Part shown: positions 15,759 to 23,706 of the stretch, piece after piece
Numbering within the stretch: the stretch's first letter is position 1
Layout of the letters: every line of letters starts with the position of its first letter
NCBI GenBank assembly: GCA_035943635.1
Contig: DASZBX010000071.1
Span: forward strand, 62,001 to 126,000
Source of the DNA: DASZBX01 sp035943635
GTDB taxonomy: Bacteria > Actinomycetota > Actinomycetes > Streptomycetales > Catenulisporaceae
Direction of reading: 5' to 3'
DNA: 64,000 bases
The notes under the pieces: generated by a model
What the model saw: the letters and a program-made list of their open reading frames with translations, nothing else
Databases searched by the model: none
Told to the model about the DNA's origin: nothing
Made by a program: the position numbers and the translations under genes

Positions 15759-16031
15759 TCTTGCTGGTCGTGGCGCACAAGTGGAGGATCGGCGGTCGAG
15801 TTGTCACCGCCCGCCGCGAGCCGGCGGCCCGAACGGTACCGCACTCACCCGATATCGATCCGGTCGCAGTCCGTCGTCAATACCCTGTTCCCCGGCCCGT
15901 CACCGGGTATGCCGGATCCGGTGCGGGTCCGGGGCCGACGAGCTGCGCGGTATCGGTCCCATGTGGTGCGTTTTCCGGCTAGCATTCAGCGATCGCAAAG
16001 CCTCGGCATCCACTCGGGAACAGACTCCTCC

Positions 16032-16829
16032 ATGTCCATTGAGAACAAGCTCCACCCGACCGCGCCGACCGAGCAGTCCTCGGCGCAGCTGGCCGCGCTC
16101 GTGATGAGCACCGGCCTCGGCATACCGCGCACCGTGTACCGGCCCGCGCGGCAGATCAACCTGCTGGTCCTCGGCATCGTCAACATCCTGGTTCCGATCC
16201 CGTTCCTGTTCACCGCGGCCGCGGCCGTCGGCCTGGTGTTGGCCGCGCTGCTCTGGCCGCTGGGCGTGCTGGTGCTGCTTCGCAGCCCGCTGATCAACCG
16301 CGGGCTGGCGCAGAGCCGGGTGTACGTGCACGACAACGGATTCATCCACGCGCGCAAGGCGGATTCGATGGAGGCCTTCCGCTGGGACCAGATCACCACG
16401 GTCTACCAGTCGATAGTCAACACGCGGTACAACGGTGTCAGCACCGGAACTAAGTACATGTACACGATAACCCGCGCCGACGGCCGGACGGTGAAGCTCA
16501 CCCAGGCCTTCGAGGGGATCGGGCACCTCGGCCGGTCGATCAGCGTCAAGGTCGCCGAGGCGCAGCTGCCGGCGACCAAGGCGGCGCTGGCCGAGGGGCA
16601 GAAGCTGTGGTTCGGCGACGTCTTCGTCGACTCGGCCTCGGTCGGCACCTCGCGCAAGACCGTGCCGTGGTCGGCGGTCAGCGACCTGCAGGTGCGCAAC
16701 GGCCAGATCTCCTTCGTACAGACCGGGAAGTTCCTCCCGCTGACCCGGACCCGGGCCGCGCAGATCCCGAACCTGCCGCTGTTCCTGCACCTGGCCCGCA
16801 GCCTGCAGGGCGGGGCCGGGGTGCGCTGA
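16032..16829 (+). CDS. DUF6585-like membrane-associated protein
   Basis: A 265-residue protein with two hydrophobic segments (about 46-64 and 66-82) ending in a short basic stretch, followed by a soluble domain with PH-like character: RVYVHDNGFIHAR, FRWDQITTVYQSI, YTITRADGRTVKLTQ, then VPWSAVSDLQVRNGQISF. This pattern resembles DUF6585 proteins of Streptomyces, which have no known function. The assignment is from memory. No ribosome site is evident before the ATG, so the mRNA may be leaderless. A strong terminator follows. Confidence 0.65.
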   Translation: MSIENKLHPTAPTEQSSAQLAALVMSTGLGIPRTVYRPARQINLLVLGIVNILVPIPFLFTAAAAVGLVLAALLWPLGVLVLLRSPLINRGLAQSRVYVHDNGFIHARKADSMEAFRWDQITTVYQSIVNTRYNGVSTGTKYMYTITRADGRTVKLTQAFEGIGHLGRSISVKVAEAQLPATKAALAEGQKLWFGDVFVDSASVGTSRKTVPWSAVSDLQVRNGQISFVQTGKFLPLTRTRAAQIPNLPLFLHLARSLQGGAGVR

Positions 16830-16857
16830 GCCCGCACCCGGCAAGCGCCGGAAATAC

Positions 16858-16901
16858 GCGGTGGGGCCCGGTCCGCAATGACTCGGACAGGGCCCCGCCG
16901 C
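16858..16901. terminator. Bidirectional terminator hairpin between the DUF6585-like gene and hisF
   Basis: Arms 16858-16875 and 16884-16901 form an 18-bp stem with one mismatch and one G-U pair around an 8-base loop. It lies between two convergent genes, 28 bases after one stop and 18 bases from the other. Confidence 0.8.
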
Positions 16902-16919
16902 ATGTCGCAGAAGACCGGA

Positions 16920-17705
16920 TCAGTCCCGGTACTCGGTCCGGACCGGATGCCCGGCCTCGGCCAGGGCGGTCTTGACCTCGCCGATGGCCAGGTCGCCGAA
17001 GTGGAAGACCGAGGCGGCCAGCACCGCGTCCGCGCCGGCCGCGACCGCCTCGGGGAAGTCGGCCGCCCGGCCGGCCCCGCCGGAGGCGATCACCGGGACC
17101 TTCACCTCGCCCCGGACCGCGCGGATCAGCTCGAGGTCGAAGCCGTCCCTGGTGCCGTCCGCGTCCATCGAGTTCAGCAGGATCTCGCCCGCGCCCAGTT
17201 CGGCCGCCCGCGCCGCCCAGCCGACCGCGTCGATCCCGGTGGACCGGCGGCCGCCGTGCGTGGTCACCTCGAAACCGGAGTCGGTCTCGATCCCGGGCGG
17301 GCAGCGGCGGGCGTCGACCGAGAGCACCAGCACCTGGCTGCCGAAACGGTCCGCGATCGCGGCGATCAGGTTCGGGTCGGCCAGCGCGGCCGTGTTCACC
17401 CCGACCTTGTCCGCGCCGGCCCGCAGCAGCCGGTCCACGTCCTCGGCGCTGCGCACCCCGCCGCCGACGGTCAGCGGGATGAAGACCTCCTCGGCGGTGC
17501 GCCGGACGATCTCGTAGGTGGTGCTGCGGTCGTCGGAGGACGCGGTGATGTCCAGGAAGGTCAGCTCGTCCGCCCCGGCCGCGTCGTACGCGCGGGCCAG
17601 CTCGACCGGGTCGCCCGCGTCGCGCAGCTCGGTGAAGTTCACGCCCTTGACCACCCGCCCGGCGTCGACGTCCAGGCACGGGATCACCCTGATCGCGAGG
17701 GTCAT
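16920..17705 (-). CDS. hisF: Imidazole glycerol phosphate synthase, cyclase subunit
   Basis: With HisH it converts PRFAR and ammonia into imidazole-glycerol phosphate and AICAR. 261 residues, a complete TIM barrel. The two catalytic aspartates are in IPCLDVDAGRVVKG (Asp12) and LSVDARR (Asp131); LTVGGGVRS and IASGGAG bind phosphate. It is last in the his operon, and its ATG overlaps the stop of the Rid-family gene (ATGA). HisH is encoded two genes upstream. Confidence 0.97.
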   Translation of the reverse strand: MTLAIRVIPCLDVDAGRVVKGVNFTELRDAGDPVELARAYDAAGADELTFLDITASSDDRSTTYEIVRRTAEEVFIPLTVGGGVRSAEDVDRLLRAGADKVGVNTAALADPNLIAAIADRFGSQVLVLSVDARRCPPGIETDSGFEVTTHGGRRSTGIDAVGWAARAAELGAGEILLNSMDADGTRDGFDLELIRAVRGEVKVPVIASGGAGRAADFPEAVAAGADAVLAASVFHFGDLAIGEVKTALAEAGHPVRTEYRD

Positions 17706-18097
17706 CGCGGCCCCTCCCGGTACGCGTCCACCTCGACCTCGACCAGCATCCGCGGGTCGATCAGCCGGGCGATGCCCAGCATCGTCGCGGCCGGGCGGAC
17801 CGCGTCGAAGAAGTCCTTGTGCGCCCGGCCGATGTCGTCCATGTCCCTGGTGTGCAGCACGTACATCCGGGTCCGCACCACGTCATCGCGGGCGAAACCG
17901 AGGTGGGTCAACGCCTCCAGCGCCACCGTGAACGCGGTCACAGCCTGCTTGTACGGATCGCCCTCGTGGTGGACGACCCCGTCGATGATGGACGTCGTCC
18001 CGGAGACGAAGCAGTGCGGCCCGACCGCCACGGCGCGCGAGTAGCCGACCGCCTCCTCCCAGGCCAGACCCGAGTTGTACCGCTGCACGGTGGACAT
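17702..18097 (-). CDS. RidA/YjgF-family protein
   Basis: A 131-residue Rid-family protein: YSRAVAVGPHCFVSGTT, ALTHLGFARDDVVRTRMYV and the C-terminal MLVEVEVDAY follow the chorismate-mutase-like fold of imine deaminases. The Arg used by RidA to bind the imine carboxylate is probably the one in VVRTRMY. It lies inside the his operon between priA (1-base gap) and hisF (4-base overlap). It may clear a reactive imine or aminoacrylate linked to amino acid synthesis; the substrate is inferred only from position. Confidence 0.85.
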   Translation of the reverse strand: MSTVQRYNSGLAWEEAVGYSRAVAVGPHCFVSGTTSIIDGVVHHEGDPYKQAVTAFTVALEALTHLGFARDDVVRTRMYVLHTRDMDDIGRAHKDFFDAVRPAATMLGIARLIDPRMLVEVEVDAYREGPR

Positions 18098-18098
18098 G

Positions 18099-18833
18099 TT
18101 AGGACACTGCCTCCAAGGCCGCTTCAAGCGTGAACGCGCCAGCGTACAGCGCCTTGCCCACAATAGCCCCTTCGACTCCGGCGGACACGAGGCCGCGCAG
18201 CGCGACCAGGTCGTCCAGGCTGGACACCCCGCCGGAGGCGACGATCGGCCGGTCGGTGACCGCGCACAGCTCCCGGTACAGCTGGATGTTCGGGCCCTGC
18301 AACATCCCGTCCTTGCTCACGTCGGTCACCACGTAGCGCGCGCAGCCCTCGGCGTCCAGGCGGGCCAGGTGCTCGAACAGCTCGCCGCCGTCCCGGGTCC
18401 AGCCGCGGCCGTGCACCCGCCACTGACCGTCCACCGGCTTGGCGTCCAGGCCCACCGCGATCCGGTCGCCGTGCTCGGCGATGATCCTGGCCACCCACTC
18501 GGGCTGCTCCAGCGCGGCCGTGCCCAGGTTGACCCGGGTGCAGCCGGTGGCCAGCGCGGCGGCCAGCGACTCGTCGTCGCGGATGCCGCCGGACAGCTCG
18601 ACCTTCACGTCCAGCCGGCCGACCACCCCGGCCAGCAGGTCGCGGTTGCCTCCGCGGCCGAAGGCGGCGTCCAAATCCACCAGGTGCACCCACTCGGCGC
18701 CGGCCGACTGCCAGGCCAGGGCGGCGGCCAGCGGCTCGCCGTAGGAGGTGGCCGTGCCGGCCTCGCCGCGGACCAGCCGCACCGCCTGCCCGCCCTCGAC
18801 GTCCACCGCGGGAAGGAGTTCCAGCCCGGTCAT
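18099..18833 (-). CDS. priA: Bifunctional phosphoribosyl isomerase A (HisA/TrpF activities)
   Basis: Isomerises ProFAR in histidine synthesis and, in actinomycetes lacking trpF, phosphoribosylanthranilate in tryptophan synthesis. 244 residues, TIM barrel. Asp11 (LLPAVDV), Arg19, Asp130 (VGLDAK) and Asp171 (VTDVSKDG) are catalytic or phosphate-contact positions. The loop GRGWT puts Arg143 and Trp145 at the positions reported to switch conformation in Mycobacterium PriA. No separate trpF is visible here. AGAGG precedes the ATG. A 12-bp hairpin separates it from hisH. Confidence 0.95.
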   Translation of the reverse strand: MTGLELLPAVDVEGGQAVRLVRGEAGTATSYGEPLAAALAWQSAGAEWVHLVDLDAAFGRGGNRDLLAGVVGRLDVKVELSGGIRDDESLAAALATGCTRVNLGTAALEQPEWVARIIAEHGDRIAVGLDAKPVDGQWRVHGRGWTRDGGELFEHLARLDAEGCARYVVTDVSKDGMLQGPNIQLYRELCAVTDRPIVASGGVSSLDDLVALRGLVSAGVEGAIVGKALYAGAFTLEAALEAVS

Positions 18834-18904
18834 GTCCAGCCTCTCGTGATGTGTCCAGCACAGATGATGTGTCTCGATTGCGTGTGCCGCCGACGGCGGC
18901 CACC

Positions 18905-18931
18905 GCCGGACCGCGGCCGCCGCGGTCCGGC
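18905..18931 (-). terminator. Perfect 12-bp hairpin between hisH and priA
   Basis: Bases 18905-18916 pair perfectly with 18920-18931 around a 3-base loop. It begins three bases after the hisH stop and lies within an operon whose other junctions mostly overlap. It may attenuate, terminate or stabilise part of the his transcript. No U-tract follows. Confidence 0.55.
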
Positions 18932-18934
18932 CGG

Positions 18935-19567
18935 TCACAGGGTCTTGATCCAGTTGCCGAGCAGCCGGGCGCCGGCCGCGCCGGACTTCTCCGGATGGAA
19001 CTGGGTGGCCCACAGCGGGCCGTTCTGCACCGCGGCCACGAACGGCCGGGTGCCGTAGTCGCACCAGGCCACCTTAGGCCGGGCCAGCGGGCCGTCGTCG
19101 TTCAGGTGCCAGTCCTGCGCGGCGTAGGAGTGCACGAAGTAGAACCGGTCGGTCTCGTCCAGGTCCGCGAACATCGCGCTGTCCTCGGGCACCGACACCG
19201 TGTTCCAGCCCATGTGCGGCACCACCGGGGCGTCGATCGGCTCGACCGAGCCGGGCCACTCGGCGCAGCCGTCGGCGGCCTGCCCGTGCTCGACCCCGCG
19301 CTCGAACAGGATCTGCATACCCACGCAGATCCCGAGCACCGGGCGCCCGCCGGCCAGCCTCCGGCCGATCAGCCGGTCCCCGCCGACCGCGCGCAGGCCG
19401 GCCATGCACGCGGCGAACGCGCCGACCCCCGGCACCAGCAGGCCGTCGGCGTTCAGCGCGGCCTCGAAGTCGGAGCTGACCTCCGTCTCGACGCCGTGGT
19501 GCGCCACCGCCCGCTGCGCGGAGCGGATGTTGCCGAACCCGTAGTCCAGGATCACCACCCGGGTCAT
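18935..19567 (-). CDS. hisH: Imidazole glycerol phosphate synthase, glutamine amidotransferase subunit
   Basis: Supplies ammonia from glutamine to HisF. 210 residues, class I glutamine amidotransferase: nucleophile Cys81 in LGICVGMQ, with His191 and Glu193 in QFHPEKSG completing the triad. VPGVGAF and PHMGWNTV are typical HisH elements. It follows the small membrane protein gene after six bases and is separated from priA by a 12-bp hairpin. Confidence 0.96.
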   Translation of the reverse strand: MTRVVILDYGFGNIRSAQRAVAHHGVETEVSSDFEAALNADGLLVPGVGAFAACMAGLRAVGGDRLIGRRLAGGRPVLGICVGMQILFERGVEHGQAADGCAEWPGSVEPIDAPVVPHMGWNTVSVPEDSAMFADLDETDRFYFVHSYAAQDWHLNDDGPLARPKVAWCDYGTRPFVAAVQNGPLWATQFHPEKSGAAGARLLGNWIKTL

Positions 19568-19573
19568 CTTCCG

Positions 19574-19735
19574 TCACTTCCAGCGCAGCACGCCGGCGGC
19601 GATGGAGATCGCCGAGAACGCGGCCAGCATCCCGACCACCGCCTTGGAGATGCCCTGCTTGACGAACGAGATCACCCCGCCGAGGAAGAAGAGCCCGAGC
19701 AGGATCAGGAACGCCGCGCCGTAGCTGTCGGTCAC
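19574..19735 (-). CDS. Small membrane protein in the his operon
   Basis: A 53-residue protein starting at GTG 19735, overlapping the hisB stop by four bases (GTGA). It has two hydrophobic segments (about 8-25 and 32-50) joined by a short loop containing FVKQGISK, and ends RWK. A comparable small membrane protein occurs between hisB and hisH in Streptomyces, as I recall. Function is unknown. The overlaps on both sides and conserved position support a real gene. Confidence 0.75.
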   Translation of the reverse strand: MTDSYGAAFLILLGLFFLGGVISFVKQGISKAVVGMLAAFSAISIAAGVLRWK

Positions 19736-20340
19736 AGGACGCCCTTCGTGCTCGGCACGCCGACGACCCGCGGGTCGCGTTCGCACGCGGACCGCAGCGC
19801 CCGGGCGACCGCCTTGAACTGCGCTTCGACGATGTGGTGGGCGTTGCGGCCGTACGGCACGTTCACGTGCAGGCAGATCTGCGCCTGCGCGATGAAGGAC
19901 TCGAAGATGTGCCGGGTCAGCGTGGTGTCGTAGGCGCCGATCATCGGGGCCATCTGCTCGGGCTCGCGGTGCACCAGGTAGGGCCGGCCGGACAGGTCCA
20001 CGACCGCCTCGGCCAGCACCTCGTCCAGCGGCACCCGGGCGTCGGCGAAGCGGCGCAGGCCGGCCTTGTCGCCCAGGGCCTCGCGGAAGGCCGCGCCCAG
20101 GGCCAGGGCGGTGTCCTCGACCGTGTGGTGCGCGTCGACGTGCAGGTCGCCCACGGTGCGCACCTTCAGGTCGAACAGCCCGTGCTTGCCGAGCTGGCCG
20201 AGCATGTGGTCGTAGAAGCCGATCCCGGTCTCCACGTCCACCTCGCCGGTGCCGTCGAGGTCGACCTCGACCATCACGCTGGACTCCTTGGTGGTCCGCT
20301 CGATCCGGCCCCACCGCCGTCCGGGGACGTCCCCGCTCAT
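19732..20340 (-). CDS. hisB: Imidazoleglycerol-phosphate dehydratase
   Basis: Dehydrates imidazole-glycerol phosphate to imidazole-acetol phosphate, using two manganese ions. 202 residues, the monofunctional form without the phosphatase domain found in enterobacteria. Metal-binding motifs are GFYDHMLGQLGKHG, DAHHTVEDTALALG and NAHHIVEAQFKA. The ATG at 20340 overlaps the end of hisC; the downstream small membrane protein overlaps its stop. Confidence 0.96.
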   Translation of the reverse strand: MSGDVPGRRWGRIERTTKESSVMVEVDLDGTGEVDVETGIGFYDHMLGQLGKHGLFDLKVRTVGDLHVDAHHTVEDTALALGAAFREALGDKAGLRRFADARVPLDEVLAEAVVDLSGRPYLVHREPEQMAPMIGAYDTTLTRHIFESFIAQAQICLHVNVPYGRNAHHIVEAQFKAVARALRSACERDPRVVGVPSTKGVL

Positions 20341-21473
20341 CGCGTCAACCCGCTCATGTCACCGATCTCCTTCATCGCGGTCAGGAACGCACTGGTCTCC
20401 TCGGGCGTCCCGGCGGTCACCCGCAGCAGTCCGAGCGAGCCGAACTCGCGGACCAGGACACCCCGGTCGAGCAGTGCCCGCCAGAGCGCGGCCCCGTCGG
20501 CGAACCCGTCGAAGGCGACGAAGTTCGCGTCCGAGGGCACGACCCGCAGGCCCAGCGCGGTCAGCTCGTGCACGATCCGGTCCCGCTGCTGCTTGACCGC
20601 CTCCACCGTACCGAGGAGGGATTCGGCGTTCGCCAGCGCGGTCCGGGCGACCGCCTGGGTCAGGCTGGACAGGTGGTAGGGCAGGCGCACCAGCAGCAGC
20701 GCGTCGAGCACGGCCGGGTCCGCGGCCAGGTAGCCGACCCGGGCCCCGGCCAGGGCGAAGGCCTTGGACATGGTCCGGGTCACGATCAGCCGGGGCCGAC
20801 CGGGCAGCAGGGTCAGCGCGGAGCGGGTGCCGGGCCGGGCGAACTCGGCGTAGGCCTCGTCGATCACCACCATCCCGGGGGCCGCGTCCGCCACGGCCTC
20901 GATCAGGTCCATGGTCGCGCTGGTGCCGGTCGGGTTGTTCGGGGAGGTGAGGAAGACCACGTCCGGTGCGTGCCGGCGGATCTCCGCGGCGGCCCGCTCC
21001 GGGGTCAGGCCGTAGTCCTCGTCCCGCTGCACCGCGATCCAGTCGGTCCCGGTGACCCGGGCGATCAGGTGGTGCATGGTGTACGAGGGCTCGAAGCCGA
21101 GGGCGCTGCGCCCGGCGCCGCCGAAGCACTGCAGGATCTGCTGGATCACCTCGTTGGAGCCGTTGGCGGCCCACACCTCGGCCTCGGTCAGGCCGTGGCC
21201 GAGGTAGGCGGCCAGGTCCCCGCGCAGCTTGACCGCGTCCCGGTCCGGGTAGCGGTTGAGCTCCGCGGCGGCGGTCGCGATGTCCCGGGCCAGCTGGGCG
21301 ACCAGCTCCGGGCTCGGCGGGTACGGGTTCTCGTTCGTGTTCAGCAGGACCGGCACGTCCAGCTGCGGCGCGCCGTACGGCGACAGGTCGCGCAGGTCGT
21401 CCCGGACCGGCAGGTCCTGCCAGGTCACGGCGGCCCCGACACTCGGGCCGGCGGTCCTCGTCTCGGTGGCCAT
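20337..21473 (-). CDS. hisC: Histidinol-phosphate aminotransferase
   Basis: Transfers the amino group from glutamate to imidazole-acetol phosphate, using pyridoxal phosphate. 378 residues, fold type I: LNTNENPYPPSP (44-55), NGSNEVIQQ, SPNNPTGT (177-184), VIDEAYAEF (203-211) and TRTMSKAFALAG with the PLP-binding Lys237. The ATG shares one base with the hisD stop (TAATG), and its stop overlaps hisB, so the three are tightly coupled. Confidence 0.96.
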   Translation of the reverse strand: MATETRTAGPSVGAAVTWQDLPVRDDLRDLSPYGAPQLDVPVLLNTNENPYPPSPELVAQLARDIATAAAELNRYPDRDAVKLRGDLAAYLGHGLTEAEVWAANGSNEVIQQILQCFGGAGRSALGFEPSYTMHHLIARVTGTDWIAVQRDEDYGLTPERAAAEIRRHAPDVVFLTSPNNPTGTSATMDLIEAVADAAPGMVVIDEAYAEFARPGTRSALTLLPGRPRLIVTRTMSKAFALAGARVGYLAADPAVLDALLLVRLPYHLSSLTQAVARTALANAESLLGTVEAVKQQRDRIVHELTALGLRVVPSDANFVAFDGFADGAALWRALLDRGVLVREFGSLGLLRVTAGTPEETSAFLTAMKEIGDMSGLTR

Positions 21474-22861
21474 TACCCCTCATCCACGGCTGGTTCGGTC
21501 GGCTCGGCGGAGCCGTACTGCGGGTCGGTCCCGGCGACCGGGCGCCCGGTCTGGCGGACCGCGACGGCCTCGCCGTGCGCGGGCAGGTCCTCGGCCACGG
21601 CCAGGGTCTGCACGTGGTGCGCGACCTCGGCCAGGGCGGCCTCGGTGTACTCGACGAAGTGCACCCCGCGCAGGAAGGTCTGCACCGACAGGCCGCCGGA
21701 ATGGCAGGCGCAGCCGCCGGTCGGCAGCACGTGGTTGGACCCGGCGCAGTAGTCGCCGAGCGAGACCGGCGAGAAGGGGCCGACGAACACCGCCCCGGCG
21801 TTGCGCACCCGGCCGGCCACCACCCGGGCGTTGGAGGTCTGGATCTCCAGGTGCTCGGCGGCGTACGCGTTGACCACGGTCAGCCCGTCCTCGATCGAGT
21901 CGACCAGGACGATCGCGGACTGCCGGCCGGCCAGCGCGGTGGCGATCCGCTCGCTGTGCTTGGTCTGCGCGACCTGCTCGGCCAGCTCCAGCTCGACCGC
22001 CTCGGCCAGCGCCGGGGAGTCGGTGACCAGGACCGCGGCGGCCAGGGTGTCGTGCTCGGCCTGGCTGATCAGGTCGGCGGCCACGTGCCGGGGGCTGGCG
22101 GACAGGTCGGCCAGCACCGCGATCTCGGTCGGCCCGGCCTCCGCGTCGATCCCGATCCGGCCGCGCAGCAGCCGCTTGGCCGCCGCGACGTACACGTTGC
22201 CCGGCCCGGTCACCACGTCCACCGGCGCGCAGCGGCCGGCCGGCGAGGTGTAGCCGTACGCGAACATCGCGATCGCCTGGGCGCCGCCGGCCGCGTAGAC
22301 CTCGTCCACCCCGAGCAGGGCGCAGGCGGCCAGCACGGTCGGATGCGGCAGGCCGCCGAACTCGCGCTGCGGCGGGGAGGCGATCGCGATCCCGGCCACC
22401 CCGGCGATCTGGGCCGGCACCACGTTCATCACCACGGACGAGGGGTAGACGGCCAGGCCGCCGGGCACGTACAGGCCGACCCGGTCCACCGGGATCCAGC
22501 GCTCGGTCACCGTGCCGCCGGGGACCACCTGGGTCTGCACGTCCCGGCGCTTCTGGTCGGTGTGCACCTTCCGGGCCCGGCGGATCGACTCCTCCAGGGC
22601 GGCGCGGACCGCGGGGTCGAGCTCGGCCAGGGCCCGGGCCGGGGCGCCGGCCGGCACCCGGACCTGCTCCAGCCGGACCCCGTCGAAGCGCTCGCCGTAT
22701 TCGATCAGGGCCGCCTCGCCGCGCTCCTGCACGTCCCGGCAGATCGGGCGGACCAGTTCGACCGCCGCGGTCACGTCCAGTTCGGCCCGGGGCACCAGCC
22801 CGCGCAGGTCGACGGAGCCGTCGGCGAGGTCCGTTCCGCGCAAATCGATACGATTGATCAC
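21473..22861 (-). CDS. hisD: Histidinol dehydrogenase
   Basis: Catalyses the last two steps of histidine synthesis, oxidising histidinol to histidine with zinc and two NAD. 462 residues beginning at GTG (VINRIDLRG). Features are VGLYVPGG, VTGPGNVYVA, AGPTEIAVLAD, the zinc and substrate site QAEHDTLA, and GDYCAGSNHVLPTGG. First gene of the his operon. No ribosome site precedes the GTG, and a TACACT box ends six bases before it, so the message is probably leaderless. About 25 residues of variable C-terminal tail follow the conserved core. Confidence 0.96.
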   Translation of the reverse strand: MINRIDLRGTDLADGSVDLRGLVPRAELDVTAAVELVRPICRDVQERGEAALIEYGERFDGVRLEQVRVPAGAPARALAELDPAVRAALEESIRRARKVHTDQKRRDVQTQVVPGGTVTERWIPVDRVGLYVPGGLAVYPSSVVMNVVPAQIAGVAGIAIASPPQREFGGLPHPTVLAACALLGVDEVYAAGGAQAIAMFAYGYTSPAGRCAPVDVVTGPGNVYVAAAKRLLRGRIGIDAEAGPTEIAVLADLSASPRHVAADLISQAEHDTLAAAVLVTDSPALAEAVELELAEQVAQTKHSERIATALAGRQSAIVLVDSIEDGLTVVNAYAAEHLEIQTSNARVVAGRVRNAGAVFVGPFSPVSLGDYCAGSNHVLPTGGCACHSGGLSVQTFLRGVHFVEYTEAALAEVAHHVQTLAVAEDLPAHGEAVAVRQTGRPVAGTDPQYGSAEPTEPAVDEG

Positions 22862-22867
22862 CAGGCC

Positions 22868-22873
22868 AGTGTA
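22868..22873 (-). promoter_or_regulatory. Candidate -10 box of a leaderless hisD promoter
   Basis: TACACT on the minus strand ends six bases before the hisD GTG, so transcription would start at or next to the start codon. No convincing -35 lies 17-18 bases upstream. The absence of a ribosome site agrees with leaderless translation. Confidence 0.4.
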
Positions 22874-22907
22874 GTTGCCGGGCCGGGGGCGACGAGCGTT
22901 TTTATCG

Positions 22908-22923
22908 GATGGTGGACACCATC
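22908..22923. promoter_or_regulatory. Perfect 16-bp palindrome upstream of the his operon
   Basis: GATGGTG and CACCATC flank a GA spacer. The centre lies about 54 bases upstream of the predicted hisD transcription start, in the 151-bp gap shared with the divergent Lon-domain gene. It could be a regulator site for either gene. Confidence 0.4.
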
Positions 22924-22999
22924 GGGCCGCAGCGCGGGCGGCCGGGCGCCCGGGCCGGGCCCGCGGCGCGGACCGAGACAAAACAGGGGTCTGGCGGCG

Positions 23000-23005
23000 T
23001 ACCCT
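23000..23005 (+). promoter_or_regulatory. Candidate -10 box of the Lon-domain gene
   Basis: TACCCT ends seven bases before the ATG at 23013, the spacing of a leaderless transcript. A GGGAGG between box and ATG is only one base from the ATG, too close to act normally. No clear -35 is seen. Confidence 0.35.
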
Positions 23006-23012
23006 GGGAGGC

Positions 23013-23675
23013 ATGCCAACCACGGTGCCCCTGTTCCCGCTCAGTACCGTGCACTACCCCGGCGTGGTCCTGCCGCTGCAGATCTTCGAGCCGCGCTACC
23101 GGCGCCTGGTGGCCGACCTGCAGGCCGAGCCGCCCGGCTCGGAGCGGCACTTCGGCATCGCGGCGGTCAAGTCCGGCCGGGAGTCCGCGGCCGACAGCCT
23201 GGACCAGATCCACGAGATCGGCTGCCTGGCCGAGCTGACCCGCGCGGTGGAGCACGAGGACGGCCGCTACTCGATCGTGGTGACCGGGACCCAGCGGTTC
23301 CGGATCCTGGAGATCGACACCAGCGGGCCGTACCTGCACGCCCTGGTCGACCTGCTGGACGAGCCGGTCGGCGCCCAGGCGCAGGGGCTCAAGACGGCCA
23401 GCGCCGCACTGTTCCTGGCCTACCAGCGGGCCCTGGGCGCGCTGCGCGGGGTCAAGGTGGGCCCGACCCCGGAGCTGCCGGACGAGCCGACCATCCTGTC
23501 CTATCTGATCGCCGCGTCGATGGTGCTGGACCTGGCGGACAAGCAGCGGCTGCTGGCCGCCCCGGACGCCTCGGCCCGGCTGCGCCGCGAGCAGATGCTG
23601 CTGCAACGCGAGACGTTCCTGATCGGCGAGCTGCGGTCGCTGCCGGCGATCGACCTGATCCGGCAGGAAGGCTGA
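23013..23675 (+). CDS. LON peptidase substrate-binding domain-containing protein
   Basis: A 220-residue protein that is essentially the Lon N-terminal domain alone: VPLFPLSTVHYPGVVLPLQIFEPRYR at the start (motif 5-30), GCLAEL, GRYSIVVTGTQRFRI, and a helical C-terminal half ending SLPAIDLIRQEG. There is no AAA or protease part. Such stand-alone proteins are widespread in actinomycetes and may bind unfolded proteins or peptides; their role is not established. It is divergent from the his operon and followed by a strong hairpin shared with the convergent membrane protein gene. Confidence 0.88.
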   Translation: MPTTVPLFPLSTVHYPGVVLPLQIFEPRYRRLVADLQAEPPGSERHFGIAAVKSGRESAADSLDQIHEIGCLAELTRAVEHEDGRYSIVVTGTQRFRILEIDTSGPYLHALVDLLDEPVGAQAQGLKTASAALFLAYQRALGALRGVKVGPTPELPDEPTILSYLIAASMVLDLADKQRLLAAPDASARLRREQMLLQRETFLIGELRSLPAIDLIRQEG

Positions 23676-23679
23676 GCCG

Positions 23680-23705
23680 CGGGGCCGGGGTCGCTCCCGG
23701 CCCTG
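23680..23705. terminator. Terminator hairpin between convergent genes
   Basis: GGGCCGGG (23682-23689) pairs perfectly with CCCGGCCC (23696-23703) around a 6-base loop; two more pairs, one G-U, extend the stem to 10. It fills the 31-bp gap between two convergent stops. Confidence 0.75.
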
Positions 23706-23706
23706 A

